Positions 9,680 through 17,949 of a stretch of DNA of 64,000 nucleotides are shown here, piece by piece. A program made the translations under genes and the position numbers. The notes beneath the pieces are model-generated. The model was given only the letters and a program-made list of their open reading frames with translations, had not been told where the DNA came from and made no database searches. Each line of letters begins with the position of its first letter. Within the stretch, counting starts at the first letter, position 1. Source of the DNA: Priestia megaterium NBRC 15308 = ATCC 14581 (GTDB lineage: Bacteria; Bacillota; Bacilli; Bacillales; Bacillaceae_H); contig NZ_CP009920.1 of the NCBI RefSeq assembly GCF_000832985.1, positions 1,674,001 to 1,738,000 on the forward strand. Reading direction: 5' to 3'.

Positions 9680-9991
9680 GTGAAATGGACTCAACTAATA
9701 GCAGGAGCTGCAGTCGGATTTGCAAGCGCTTATATTCTTCAAAAAAGAAAGTCGTCAATTTCCTCATCGGAAGCCCTTACGATTGTTAAAAGCGCTTTTA
9801 AACAAAATGGGGCAATCGATGGCTCATGGATTGAAACAACGACTAAAGTCATTCAAAAACATGGTCTCTCTTTTTATGGTTATACAGGTGGAATTAGCAG
9901 AACACGTGATGCAAAACAGGAACATTACGAGTTTTTCATTGATAAAAAAAGCGGTTCTATTATTGAATTGACGCTGAATGCACCCGTTTAA
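9680..9991 (+). CDS. ytzB: small PepSY-domain-like membrane-anchored protein YtzB
   Basis: About 103 residues. An N-terminal hydrophobic segment (LIAGAAVGFASAYIL) suggests one membrane anchor. The rest has the PepSY-like pattern of short helix, beta hairpin and a conserved EHYEFFIDKKSGSIIEL strand pair. Position and size match B. subtilis YtzB. I place the start at GTG 9680, 6-7 bases after AGGTG, although an upstream in-frame GTG at 9671 is possible. Its last 32 bases overlap the end of ytnP on the other strand. Confidence 0.8.
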   Translation: MKWTQLIAGAAVGFASAYILQKRKSSISSSEALTIVKSAFKQNGAIDGSWIETTTKVIQKHGLSFYGYTGGISRTRDAKQEHYEFFIDKKSGSIIELTLNAPV

Positions 9992-10817
9992 TTTCGTCAA
10001 CTATTTCTCCTTTGTTATCCCATTTTACAGCTCGATAAAAAGCATCATGATAAAAACTTAGCCAAGCTTGATTCTCATAGGCATAAGCTAGCCACTGCTG
10101 CTTTTGTTCAATCGAAGTCATTGGATAATCATCATATGCCATTACCCATAAGACATTTTGATGTGCATGTGTTGGCAAAAGATCGCCCATGTGCACTAAG
10201 ATGTCATTGTTTCCTTTTAATACAACTACAGCATGACCATCGCTGTGACCGCCGGTATGATGAACCGTTACTCCAGGCACAATTTCATCTTTATCGCTAA
10301 ATGTTATTACTTGATGCTGAATAAATTCCCAATTTTGTTTCCAATACGTATTTTTAGAACGTATATTAGGATTTCTCATTTCATTCCACTCGATTTCACT
10401 AACAAAGATTTTTGCATTTGGAAAAACAGAGGAAAAATGTCCGTTGGTACACTTTGTTAAGCCTGACGCATGATCAAAGTGAAGATGCGTCATAATGACA
10501 TGAGTAATATCTTCGCACGTAAACCCTAACTTTTGTAAATCTTCAGCAATAAATGATTCTTCTGTTACACCAAAATGACGCTTTTTTTTCTCATCCAACA
10601 TACCATTCCCTATACCTGCATCAATTAACATGAGGTGTTTTTCAGTTTGAACGAGCAAAGGATCAGTCCTCATTGGAATTCGATTTCCTTCTGAGATAGG
10701 ATATTTTTTTGTCCAAAGCTCTTTTGGAACAACACCAAACATTGCTCCTCCGTCTAAATGATTATTCCCTCCACGAAGCCATGTCACTTTTAACTCGCCT
10801 ATTGTTAACGTTTCCAT
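9960..10817 (-). CDS. ytnP: metallo-beta-lactamase-fold lactonase YtnP
   Basis: A 285-residue zinc hydrolase of the AHL-lactonase/AiiA-like branch. The dinuclear metal motif THLHFDHASGL lies near residue 110, with later ligands in HTGGHSDGH (about 190) and HMGDLLPTHAH. YtnP of B. subtilis is described as a lactonase that degrades signalling lactones and interferes with streptomycin production in Streptomyces. The exact substrate here is inference. Strong GGAGGTG ribosome site. It is leftward and convergent with ytzB (32-bp overlap). Confidence 0.92.
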   Translation of the reverse strand: METLTIGELKVTWLRGGNNHLDGGAMFGVVPKELWTKKYPISEGNRIPMRTDPLLVQTEKHLMLIDAGIGNGMLDEKKKRHFGVTEESFIAEDLQKLGFTCEDITHVIMTHLHFDHASGLTKCTNGHFSSVFPNAKIFVSEIEWNEMRNPNIRSKNTYWKQNWEFIQHQVITFSDKDEIVPGVTVHHTGGHSDGHAVVVLKGNNDILVHMGDLLPTHAHQNVLWVMAYDDYPMTSIEQKQQWLAYAYENQAWLSFYHDAFYRAVKWDNKGEIVDEIKRVHSASIQ

Positions 10818-10873
10818 TTTGCACCTCCATTATATTCCTTTTTATTTTATCACTATCTCCTTCTCTTTTTGAA

Positions 10874-10903
10874 CAAAAAAAGACTGAGGAACTCAGTCTT
10901 TTT
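10874..10903 (-). terminator. terminator at end of trmB
   Basis: AAAAAAAGACTGAG-GAA-CTCAGTCTTTTTC stem-loop overlapping the last codons and stop of trmB, with T runs on both strands. Confidence 0.8.
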
Positions 10904-11543
10904 CGTTCAGGTATTTTACTTCACAGCGGTAAATACGGCTGCCTTTTTGTGAAAATTTCTCTTCATATTCCGTCATAACATTGCCTTCAAAATCGCTTTT
11001 ATGCAAATCTAAGCTAATGTATTTGAGAAGAAGCCCATATTCTGAAAAGCTTGTCAATGAATATTCAAATAGCTCTTGATTATCTGTTTTAAAGTGAATT
11101 TCTCCACCATCAACCAGCAGGTTTTCATACATGCTTAAGAACGTTTTGTATGTCAAACGGCGTTTGGCATGTCTCTTTTTTGGCCATGGATCAGAGAAAT
11201 TGAGATAAACGCGATCCACGTCATTTTTTGCAAAAAACTCACTAAGCTGGTTAGCATCTACATTCAACAGCTTTAAATTTGGAAGCTCTTCTTCAATCAA
11301 TCGTTCTAGAGCACTTAAGATGACACTTTCATACATTTCAATTCCAATATAGTTGATATGCGGATTTTGTTTAGCCATCCCTACTAAAAATTGGCCTTTT
11401 CCTGTTCCTACTTCAATATGGAGAGGATTTTCGCTTCCAAAAACCTCTTTCCAGTTCCCTTTATACTCTGCTGGGTTTGGAACCACGTATTGGGGATTTT
11501 CAGCAATTTTATCTTTTGCCCAAGGTTTGTTTCGTAATCTCAT
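10893..11543 (-). CDS. trmB: tRNA (guanine-N7-)-methyltransferase
   Basis: SAM-dependent methyltransferase that makes m7G46 in the tRNA variable loop, 216 residues. Motif [13 protein letters not shown] lies near residue 48, and the family signature [15 protein letters not shown] near 115 carries the catalytic Asp. I choose the ATG at 11543 ([11 protein letters not shown]) because AAAGAGGTG is placed correctly before it; a longer reading from 11573 has no ribosome site. Neighbours ytnP and ytzH match B. subtilis order. Confidence 0.96.
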   Translation of the reverse strand: MRLRNKPWAKDKIAENPQYVVPNPAEYKGNWKEVFGSENPLHIEVGTGKGQFLVGMAKQNPHINYIGIEMYESVILSALERLIEEELPNLKLLNVDANQLSEFFAKNDVDRVYLNFSDPWPKKRHAKRRLTYKTFLSMYENLLVDGGEIHFKTDNQELFEYSLTSFSEYGLLLKYISLDLHKSDFEGNVMTEYEEKFSQKGSRIYRCEVKYLNEKD

Positions 11544-11574
11544 GTTGCACCTCTTTAATGTATTTTGACGCATT

Positions 11575-11609
11575 GAAAATGTCGGTTATTCGAAACAACC
11601 GACATTCTC
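11575..11609 (-). terminator. stem-loop between ytzH and trmB
   Basis: Inverted repeat GAAAATGTCGGTT / AACCGACATTCTC just upstream of trmB. Read leftward it is followed by only a short ATTTTC run, so it is a weak terminator or a leader structure of trmB. Confidence 0.45.
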
Positions 11610-11670
11610 ATGCATAATTGTGTTTAGATAGAAAAAAATAAGAGCATCATACGAGAAAGGATGATGCTTA

Positions 11671-11949
11671 ATGCCTTTAAATGCCGAACACCAAATGAAT
11701 ATATTAAAAGATATTTTATCTAATCATCAAAGTGATTGCTGCGGAACGGTTGCGGAATGTGAACAGGTTGAACGTTTAATTCAATCAATGTTAGCAAAAG
11801 GATACGCTAGCACAGACGTACAAGCAACACTACAAAACGTGTATAAATACACGCAAGATGCAAAAAGTGCTGCTCATTTAGACGAACATATTCAAACCAA
11901 TCAACAAAATTTATCACAATGGGTCCAAGAACTATCTACCTTGTCATAA
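11671..11949 (+). CDS. ytzH: YtzH-like family protein
   Basis: A 92-residue, mostly helical acidic protein, matching the YtzH-like family by size, position and content (MNILKDILSNHQSDCCGTVAEC near the N-terminus with a vicinal Cys pair). AAAGGATGATG precedes the ATG. It is transcribed rightward, against its neighbours trmB and ytmP. Function unknown. Confidence 0.82.
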   Translation: MPLNAEHQMNILKDILSNHQSDCCGTVAECEQVERLIQSMLAKGYASTDVQATLQNVYKYTQDAKSAAHLDEHIQTNQQNLSQWVQELSTLS

Positions 11950-11955
11950 TCTTTG

Positions 11956-12798
11956 CTACTGTGCTTGAATGTCGTTGACGAGCAAAATCCGGAGATATTC
12001 AAGCCAGTAATTCATTTCAGAATGTTCATTTTTCGAACGATGCCATTCAATGAATAAAATGGTTTGACTTATCACATACCACTTCATTCTCTTTTTCAAG
12101 TTCTCGGTTAGTTCAACCCCATAATGCTCAAGCCATTCTTCCCACTGAGATGGATTGATGTACCAATAAAGCAATAAACCTAAATCAATAGCAGGATCTG
12201 CAATCATCGCTCCGTCCCAGTCGATTAAATATAGCTGCGTATTCTCTCCAAGCATCCAGTTATTGTGGTTCACATCACAATGACACACAACATATTTATC
12301 TGTCTGAACGGACAGAAGCTCTGCTTGTAAATAACTGATTCCCTGCTCTACAATACTTTCTTTTTGAAGTCGCTCGTCCACATTCTCTACAATATCGGCT
12401 AGCACGTCTTCGGGAAGAAGCGGTGTTTTCCCCAACCTTTTCAACATATCTAATAACTCGTTTGAATGATGAATTTTACTAAGCAATTCTGTCACTCGAC
12501 TCGAATTCATATCTTTTGGTTTTAATTCTCGACCATCTAGCCAGTGCTGAGCTGTGATCACATCTCCATTTTCCATTCGTCTTGTCCACACGAGCTTCGG
12601 TACAATTCCTTCAGCTGACAATACTGCTAAAAAAGGTGATGAATTACGCTTTAAAAAAAGCTTTCGGTCTTGAAATTTTGCAAAATAAGCTTCTCCTGTC
12701 GCTCCGCCAGCAGGAGTAATTTCCCATTCGCTTCCTAATATATCTTCCAACCAATTCACCTTCAATTTCAACACACACATTTCGTTTAAAAATTTCAC
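11956..12798 (-). CDS. ytmP: phosphotransferase (choline kinase/APH-like fold) YtmP
   Basis: Kinase-like phosphotransferase of about 265-280 residues. The catalytic loop is VVCHCDVNHNNWML (Brenner HxDxxxxN motif) near residue 170, and the metal-binding LIDWDGAMIADPAIDLG follows about 20 residues later; the N-lobe has GGATGEAYFAKF. Substrate not known; family members phosphorylate amino alcohols or aminoglycosides. The start is uncertain: the listed GTG at 12798 has no good ribosome site, and a TTG preceded by AAGGTGAATTGG, giving LEDILGSEWEI, is an attractive shorter alternative. It lies just upstream of amyX's terminator region. Confidence 0.85.
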   Translation of the reverse strand: MKFLNEMCVLKLKVNWLEDILGSEWEITPAGGATGEAYFAKFQDRKLFLKRNSSPFLAVLSAEGIVPKLVWTRRMENGDVITAQHWLDGRELKPKDMNSSRVTELLSKIHHSNELLDMLKRLGKTPLLPEDVLADIVENVDERLQKESIVEQGISYLQAELLSVQTDKYVVCHCDVNHNNWMLGENTQLYLIDWDGAMIADPAIDLGLLLYWYINPSQWEEWLEHYGVELTENLKKRMKWYVISQTILFIEWHRSKNEHSEMNYWLEYLRILLVNDIQAQ

Positions 12799-12846
12799 TC
12801 AATAAAGCAATCTATTAAGACATCATGACGTTATTTTCTTAGTAAA

Positions 12847-12890
12847 TAAAAAAGACGGCTATTGAGGATATGTATCAATAGCCATCCTTT
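12847..12890 (-). terminator. amyX terminator
   Basis: GGCTATTGA / TCAATAGCC stem with flanking AAGG..CCTT pairing. Read leftward it ends in TCTTTTTTATTT, downstream of amyX. Confidence 0.8.
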
Positions 12891-12941
12891 ATAAATATTA
12901 TCTCCATCATACTTTTTTCGTCAAGTGGTTGAAGACAATAA

Positions 12942-15083
12942 TTACGTTTGAAATAAAATAAGAACGCTAAGCTTTGAAACGTTTATAGCATTATCCTCTA
13001 TAGTAGGATACCCATTTTTATATACTTTACAATGATCAAGTGCTATTTTCCATGGTCCTTCTGGCAAAACTACTTTTTCTTCCATTAGGCCTTGATTAAA
13101 AAACACAATAATATTCTTCCACGGACCGTAAGCCAATACGTTTGATAAGCAATAGCCAATAACGGATTGCGGCGTATTTAGGAAAGAGATATGCTGCCTA
13201 ATCGCTGAAGCATCTCCCAAGCGAAATGCACCGTGCTGTTTGCGAATACGAATCAGCTCTTGAACCCAATTCACGTCAGGAGAAAATTTGATCCGTCGAT
13301 TCCAATCAAGTGCATTAATATCATCGGGTGAATTATAGCTGTTCTCTACGCCTTGTTTAGTGCGGTAAAACTCTTGACCACTATGAAGAAACGGTATGCC
13401 TTGCGAAAGAAGTACAATAGCAGTAGCAAGTCGGTGACGACTTCTACGTGTATCTTCGTGTTCTTCTCCATTTGAATTCGTTAACTTATCCCACAGCGTA
13501 TGATTATCATGTGATTCAACGTAATTAACTGATTGTGCTGGATTTATAAATAAAGCCCGGCTGTCTTCTTTATCCAGAATGCTCCCCGCTATCACAGATT
13601 GCACGGTCTCTTTTTGATGAATACTTCCGCTGATAAAACCTTTTTCATATACATCAAACGTGCTTCCTTTTACAGAATCTCGAAAGCGATCATTAAAATA
13701 GCCGATTTGAGGCGTTTGGCGGGCATTCGCCATAATTGCTTTTTGATTATAGGGAATAGGAGTATTTAAATCCCAGCCTTCGCCAAACACCAAAATAGTA
13801 GAATCAATTTCATTTATTTTTTCCCGAATAATGTTCATCGTTTCTATATCTAAAATCCCCATGAGGTCAAAGCGAAGCCCATCAACGTCGTACTCTTTTA
13901 TCCAAAACAATACTGAATCGATAATAAACTTTTGCGCCATTTTCCGTTCAGAAGCAAAATCATTTCCTACTCCCGTCCCGTTCGAAGGCATCCCAAACTC
14001 ATCATGTCGAAAATAATAGCCCGGAACAATTTTTTCAAAAGGTGATTCCTCTCGTACAAATACGTGATTATAAACTACATCTATAATAACACGGAATCCC
14101 TGTTGATGAAGTGTTGATATTAATTGTTTCACTTCAGCAATACGAGTGGCAGGATTTGAAGGGTCAGCGGAGTAGCCTCCTTCTGGTACATTAAACAACA
14201 ATGGATTATACCCCCAATTATAAGAAGCATGAGGGTTTAATTCATCTACTCCGCCAAAGTCGTTAATAGGAAGAAATTCAAGGTGGGTCACTCCTAGCTC
14301 TTTTAAATAATGAAGACCTGTTGTTTTGCCTGGCTGCCCGCTTGATTCAGTAACAGCTAGGTACGTGCCTTTTTTTTCTATCCCGCTTGAAGGGTGAATA
14401 GAAAAGTCGCGAACGTGCATTTCGTAAATAACGGCATCCGTTGGCTGAAGGAAAGGTGGCTTTTCATGGGGATGAACATAAACTGTATGAAGATTTATCA
14501 GAACTCCGTATTCACTATTTGCTGTAGCTGCAACGGCATAAGGATCCACCGCTTCATTTGTCCGGCCGTTTACATCTATTAAAAATCGATAATAATACCC
14601 TTCTTTATCTAAGGGAAGTTTCTTTTCCCATACGCCTTTTCTTTGACGAGCCATGACGTACAGTTCTTCTTTGCCGCTGTTTGCATGTATTAATTTTAAA
14701 ATCACTGCTGATGCAGTCGGGGCCCAAATTTTTATCATAATATGATCTGAATAAAAGGCTGCACCCAAATCATTTTGATTATAATAAAATCTCTCATCAA
14801 ACTCTTTGGTTCGTATAACAGCCCCTACCTGCAGCGGAACTTTCTCTCCGTAATTATCACAGATAACGTACGACTGTCCAATTTCTATGCTACCTTCGAC
14901 CTTGCCTTCATATTTGATAAATCCTTCTAATTCATGTACGTTTTCAATAGAGATGGTCTCATGCATTTGTGTACTTTTAATCACAAAAAAATCAATTTGA
15001 CCTTCATGATAAGAAGTTGGAACTAAAAGAGTAATACGATCTATTTGATCTAAATAAGCTTGAAACTTATTATCACCAGTCAT
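12942..15083 (-). CDS. amyX: type I pullulanase
   Basis: Debranching enzyme that hydrolyses alpha-1,6 links in pullulan, glycogen and amylopectin; 713 residues, no signal peptide, so intracellular. An N-terminal starch-binding region and CBM48 (about 100-190, YYRFLIDVNGRTNEAVDPYA) precede a GH13 barrel. The four GH13 regions are visible: DVVYNHVF, GLRFDLMGI with the nucleophile Asp, FGEGWDL with the acid Glu, and ESHDNHTLWD. The YNWGYNPLLFNVPEGGYS segment is the type I pullulanase signature. AAGGAGGAGAAAAGG precedes the ATG. Position matches amyX of B. subtilis. Confidence 0.96.
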   Translation of the reverse strand: MTGDNKFQAYLDQIDRITLLVPTSYHEGQIDFFVIKSTQMHETISIENVHELEGFIKYEGKVEGSIEIGQSYVICDNYGEKVPLQVGAVIRTKEFDERFYYNQNDLGAAFYSDHIMIKIWAPTASAVILKLIHANSGKEELYVMARQRKGVWEKKLPLDKEGYYYRFLIDVNGRTNEAVDPYAVAATANSEYGVLINLHTVYVHPHEKPPFLQPTDAVIYEMHVRDFSIHPSSGIEKKGTYLAVTESSGQPGKTTGLHYLKELGVTHLEFLPINDFGGVDELNPHASYNWGYNPLLFNVPEGGYSADPSNPATRIAEVKQLISTLHQQGFRVIIDVVYNHVFVREESPFEKIVPGYYFRHDEFGMPSNGTGVGNDFASERKMAQKFIIDSVLFWIKEYDVDGLRFDLMGILDIETMNIIREKINEIDSTILVFGEGWDLNTPIPYNQKAIMANARQTPQIGYFNDRFRDSVKGSTFDVYEKGFISGSIHQKETVQSVIAGSILDKEDSRALFINPAQSVNYVESHDNHTLWDKLTNSNGEEHEDTRRSRHRLATAIVLLSQGIPFLHSGQEFYRTKQGVENSYNSPDDINALDWNRRIKFSPDVNWVQELIRIRKQHGAFRLGDASAIRQHISFLNTPQSVIGYCLSNVLAYGPWKNIIVFFNQGLMEEKVVLPEGPWKIALDHCKVYKNGYPTIEDNAINVSKLSVLILFQT

Positions 15084-15175
15084 CCTTTTCTCCTCCTTAT
15101 GCCAATTACCTCTTTAGTAGCATTATATGTAGTAAACGCAAAAACGAAAGCACTTTCATAGCTTGAATGTTCGTA

Positions 15176-16102
15176 TTATTCACCTGCTTCGAATTCCCGG
15201 TCAAAATAAATACTCTGGCTGTGTTCGAGCAATACTTGAGCTGCTTTCATCTGCTTAAACTTTAAAGGTGCTTTAGATTTCCTAAGTTCATAAAACCACT
15301 CTTCGTACTTTCTAGCATCTACAAATTCAACCTGATAAGGCTCAGCAGCGTAATCAATATATCCATTTCTGCTCAGTAATATTTTCTTTACGTTATGTTC
15401 AATATCGTGAGTACGATAGATGCTTCGGACAATTTGCTCCGTTCGATTTAACCCAATTAAAGGATTTAATATCTTTTTTTGATCTCTTCCTCTTAACTCT
15501 GTCCAAAAATTTTCTTTTGAATACTGAAAAACAGCGCTTTTATATGTTTCTATTAAACAAATACAGAGGGTTTCCGTTGGAGTAACAATAACGATATCTC
15601 CTTCTACCGGAGCTTTATTAATCATGAAAACAGGCTTGTACATCACGAGACACGTATCAGGAAAGCGCTGAATAAAATAACGGAGAGCTTCATCATGGTA
15701 ATATTTACGATCTGCTTGTGAGAACTCAAATAAAGTGGATGTAGCCCATTTCATTTGAAGATCAAATACATTTTCTAAAAACAATATTTTCAAGTCTTCC
15801 GCTGTTTGTGGAAGAGTTGTAAACCTCAATAGCTCTTGATTTTCCACGCTATCGCTAGAGAACGCTTCTTCCACTTCACACGTTTCTTTTTTTCTTGTAA
15901 ACCGCTCTTTTGCCTTTTGCAAAAATGAACGTTGAGCTTTTATTTCTTCTTGTACAGGCGGCTCATGTAATAGCCCTTCTTCAAATAATTGCTTTGCTTT
16001 CTTCCAATTATGCTTTTTTAAGTGATTAAACTGAGACGTGTAGTGATAAACGTCTTTTTCATAACGGGAAATATAATCTTGCACCTTAAGTAGCTGCGCC
16101 AC
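15176..16102 (-). CDS. ytlQ: NERD-domain-like protein YtlQ
   Basis: A 308-residue cytosolic protein. The middle part (about 135-235) has the NERD pattern: a glutamine/aspartate-rich helix, GDIVIVTPTETLCICLIETYK as the nuclease-like core strand, then NPLIGLNRTEQIVRSI. NERD is a nuclease-related fold of the PD-(D/E)XK class. The N-terminal 100 residues are charged and helical. It matches YtlQ by size and position between amyX and ytlP. GTG start at 16102. Whether it cuts nucleic acid is unknown. Confidence 0.75.
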   Translation of the reverse strand: MAQLLKVQDYISRYEKDVYHYTSQFNHLKKHNWKKAKQLFEEGLLHEPPVQEEIKAQRSFLQKAKERFTRKKETCEVEEAFSSDSVENQELLRFTTLPQTAEDLKILFLENVFDLQMKWATSTLFEFSQADRKYYHDEALRYFIQRFPDTCLVMYKPVFMINKAPVEGDIVIVTPTETLCICLIETYKSAVFQYSKENFWTELRGRDQKKILNPLIGLNRTEQIVRSIYRTHDIEHNVKKILLSRNGYIDYAAEPYQVEFVDARKYEEWFYELRKSKAPLKFKQMKAAQVLLEHSQSIYFDREFEAGE

Positions 16103-16145
16103 GTTTACATCAATCCCCTAATTAAAATTCCTCTAAAACTTTCTT

Positions 16146-16176
16146 CGCCGATGATTTCTCTATTATCATCGGCGTT
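16146..16176. repeat. stem-loop between ytlP and ytlQ
   Basis: CGCCGATGAT / ATCATCGGCG inverted repeat with a 9-base loop. A GTTTTCTTTT run follows only on the plus strand, so it is not a convincing terminator for the leftward genes. Confidence 0.5.
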
Positions 16177-16237
16177 TTCTTTTCTTTGATAAGAGCGATT
16201 TTTAAATAACCTCTCTCCATGCTTTTATGTTCATATG

Positions 16238-16792
16238 CTACTGTGACTGCAAGGAAAAAGATAGTATTTTTTTATATTTAGGTTTGCTAGCAGGATGAAC
16301 TTCAAAAAGGGCAAACGAACTTACTTGAAACTGTTCTTCAATCGACGTTTGCCTTAACTGTTCTTCCAAAAGTCCGGCTTCCCCTCCCCACTTCTTTGCA
16401 ATCGTAATATGAGGACGATAAGGACGTTTTTCGTACAGGCCGCTTAGATCTTCCCATACGGCCTGTATATCCCTTTGCAGATTCATAAGCTTATCATTTG
16501 GCCTAAGGCTTACATAAAGCACTCTAGGCTTGTTATACGCACCGAACACATCGTACTGACCTGTCTGCAGCGAAAAACTTGAATGACGGGAGGCTACTTC
16601 TTTTAAGCGCGTAATCAGCTTTTCCTTTTTGTCATCTAAAAACCCTAAAAATTGTAGCGTTATATGATAATCGTCAGAGTATGTCCATTGTTTGAAAGGA
16701 AAAGGTATTAATTCCTTTGCCCAATTTTCTGCCTGATGTGCAATGGATACAGGCACGTTGATTCCAATAAAATAATGTTTATCGCCTTTCAT
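16238..16792 (-). CDS. thpR: RNA 2',3'-cyclic phosphodiesterase (2'-5' RNA ligase family) YtlP
   Basis: 2H phosphoesterase of about 184 residues with the two paired motifs YHITLQFLG (near residue 46) and RPHITIAKK (near 129), the catalytic HxT pair. The family opens 2',3'-cyclic phosphates on RNA ends. A longer reading from 16909 adds 39 residues with no ribosome site, whereas AAAAGGAGAG precedes the ATG at 16792 (MKGDKHYFIGIN), so the short form is annotated. It is divergent from the cysteine synthase-like gene. Confidence 0.9.
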   Translation of the reverse strand: MKGDKHYFIGINVPVSIAHQAENWAKELIPFPFKQWTYSDDYHITLQFLGFLDDKKEKLITRLKEVASRHSSFSLQTGQYDVFGAYNKPRVLYVSLRPNDKLMNLQRDIQAVWEDLSGLYEKRPYRPHITIAKKWGGEAGLLEEQLRQTSIEEQFQVSSFALFEVHPASKPKYKKILSFSLQSQ

Positions 16793-16982
16793 CAAATCTC
16801 TCCTTTTCTTTTTATTATCTTTCCCCAATTGGTTATGTTCAAAAAGAGCTAGATCTATTTTAAAGGTTTTTTCGGATGAAATAGAGAGGTTTTTCTGAAA
16901 ATCTGTCATGTGCTTAAAAAATAAGAATTTGTGTTATCATAGAAACAATACAGAGAATTTTTATAAGAAAAGGATGAGAAGA

Positions 16983-17915
16983 ATGAAAGTTGTTAATAGT
17001 ATGGCTGATTTGATTGGCGAGACACCTCTTGTTAAGTTGAATCGTCTTCAACCTGCAGATGGAGCATCCGTTTACTTAAAACTAGAGTTTTTTAATCCAA
17101 GCCGTAGTGTGAAAGACCGTGCTGCTTTTAATATGATCGTGGAAGCTGAAAAAGCAGGCTTGCTCAATGAAAATTCTACTATTATTGAACCAACGAGCGG
17201 AAATACAGGTATTGGCTTAGCAATGAATGCAGCGGCAAGAGGTTATCGTTCTATTTTAGTTATGCCAGATACCATGACTCAAGAACGAATTAACTTGTTA
17301 AAAGCATATGGTGCTGAAGTTGTTCTAACACCGGGCGATGAGAAAATGCCAGGAGCAATTCGCAAGGCAGAAGAGCTTACAAAAGAAATTCCAAATGCAT
17401 TTATGCCCATGCAGTTTGAAAATAATGCAAACCCTGACGCTCATCGAAAAACGACTGCTAAAGAAATTATCGAGGCAATGAACGAGTTAGGCAAAGACCT
17501 ATCTGCTTTTGTTGCTACTGCTGGAACAGGCGGAACGATTACAGGAACTGGTGAAGTACTAAGAGAAAACTATCCAAATATGACCGTTCATGTTGTGGAA
17601 CCAGCCGGGTCTCCTGTATTATCTGGAGGAAGACCTGGGAAGCACAAGCTTGTAGGAACAAGCCCTGGATTTATTCCTGATACGCTTAATGTAGATGTTT
17701 ACGACGAAATTTTAAAAATTAAAGATGAACAAGCCTACGATATTACGCGACGCTTGGCTTCTGAAGAAGGAATTTTAGTCGGTCCTTCATCTGGCGCTGC
17801 GTGCTATGCTGCTATCGAGGTAGCCAAAAAATTATCTCCTGATCAAGTGGTCGTATGTATTGCTTGCGATACAGGTGAACGTTATTTATCAAGTGACCTG
17901 TTCTCATTTGAATAA
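16983..17915 (+). CDS. ytkP: cysteine synthase-like PLP enzyme YtkP
   Basis: Fold type II PLP enzyme of 310 residues, homologous to O-acetylserine sulfhydrylase. The PLP lysine is Lys44 in NPSRSVKDRAAFN, the substrate loop is TSGNTGIGLA, and the phosphate-binding loop is GTGGTITGTGE. The usual CysK loop reads NPGGSVKDR, so the Ser-Arg change marks the YtkP branch, whose in vivo donor is not settled. An AAAAGGATGAGAAG site fixes the start at ATG 16983 rather than 16908. It sits between ytlP and pepV as in B. subtilis. Confidence 0.9.
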   Translation: MKVVNSMADLIGETPLVKLNRLQPADGASVYLKLEFFNPSRSVKDRAAFNMIVEAEKAGLLNENSTIIEPTSGNTGIGLAMNAAARGYRSILVMPDTMTQERINLLKAYGAEVVLTPGDEKMPGAIRKAEELTKEIPNAFMPMQFENNANPDAHRKTTAKEIIEAMNELGKDLSAFVATAGTGGTITGTGEVLRENYPNMTVHVVEPAGSPVLSGGRPGKHKLVGTSPGFIPDTLNVDVYDEILKIKDEQAYDITRRLASEEGILVGPSSGAACYAAIEVAKKLSPDQVVVCIACDTGERYLSSDLFSFE

Positions 17916-17949
17916 TAAAAAAGCGAACGCAAAGGCGTTCGCTTTTTTT
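17916..17949. terminator. bidirectional terminator between ytkP and pepV
   Basis: AAAAAAGCGAACGC-aaag-GCGTTCGCTTTTTT. It serves both converging genes; the right arm touches the pepV stop codon. Confidence 0.9.
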
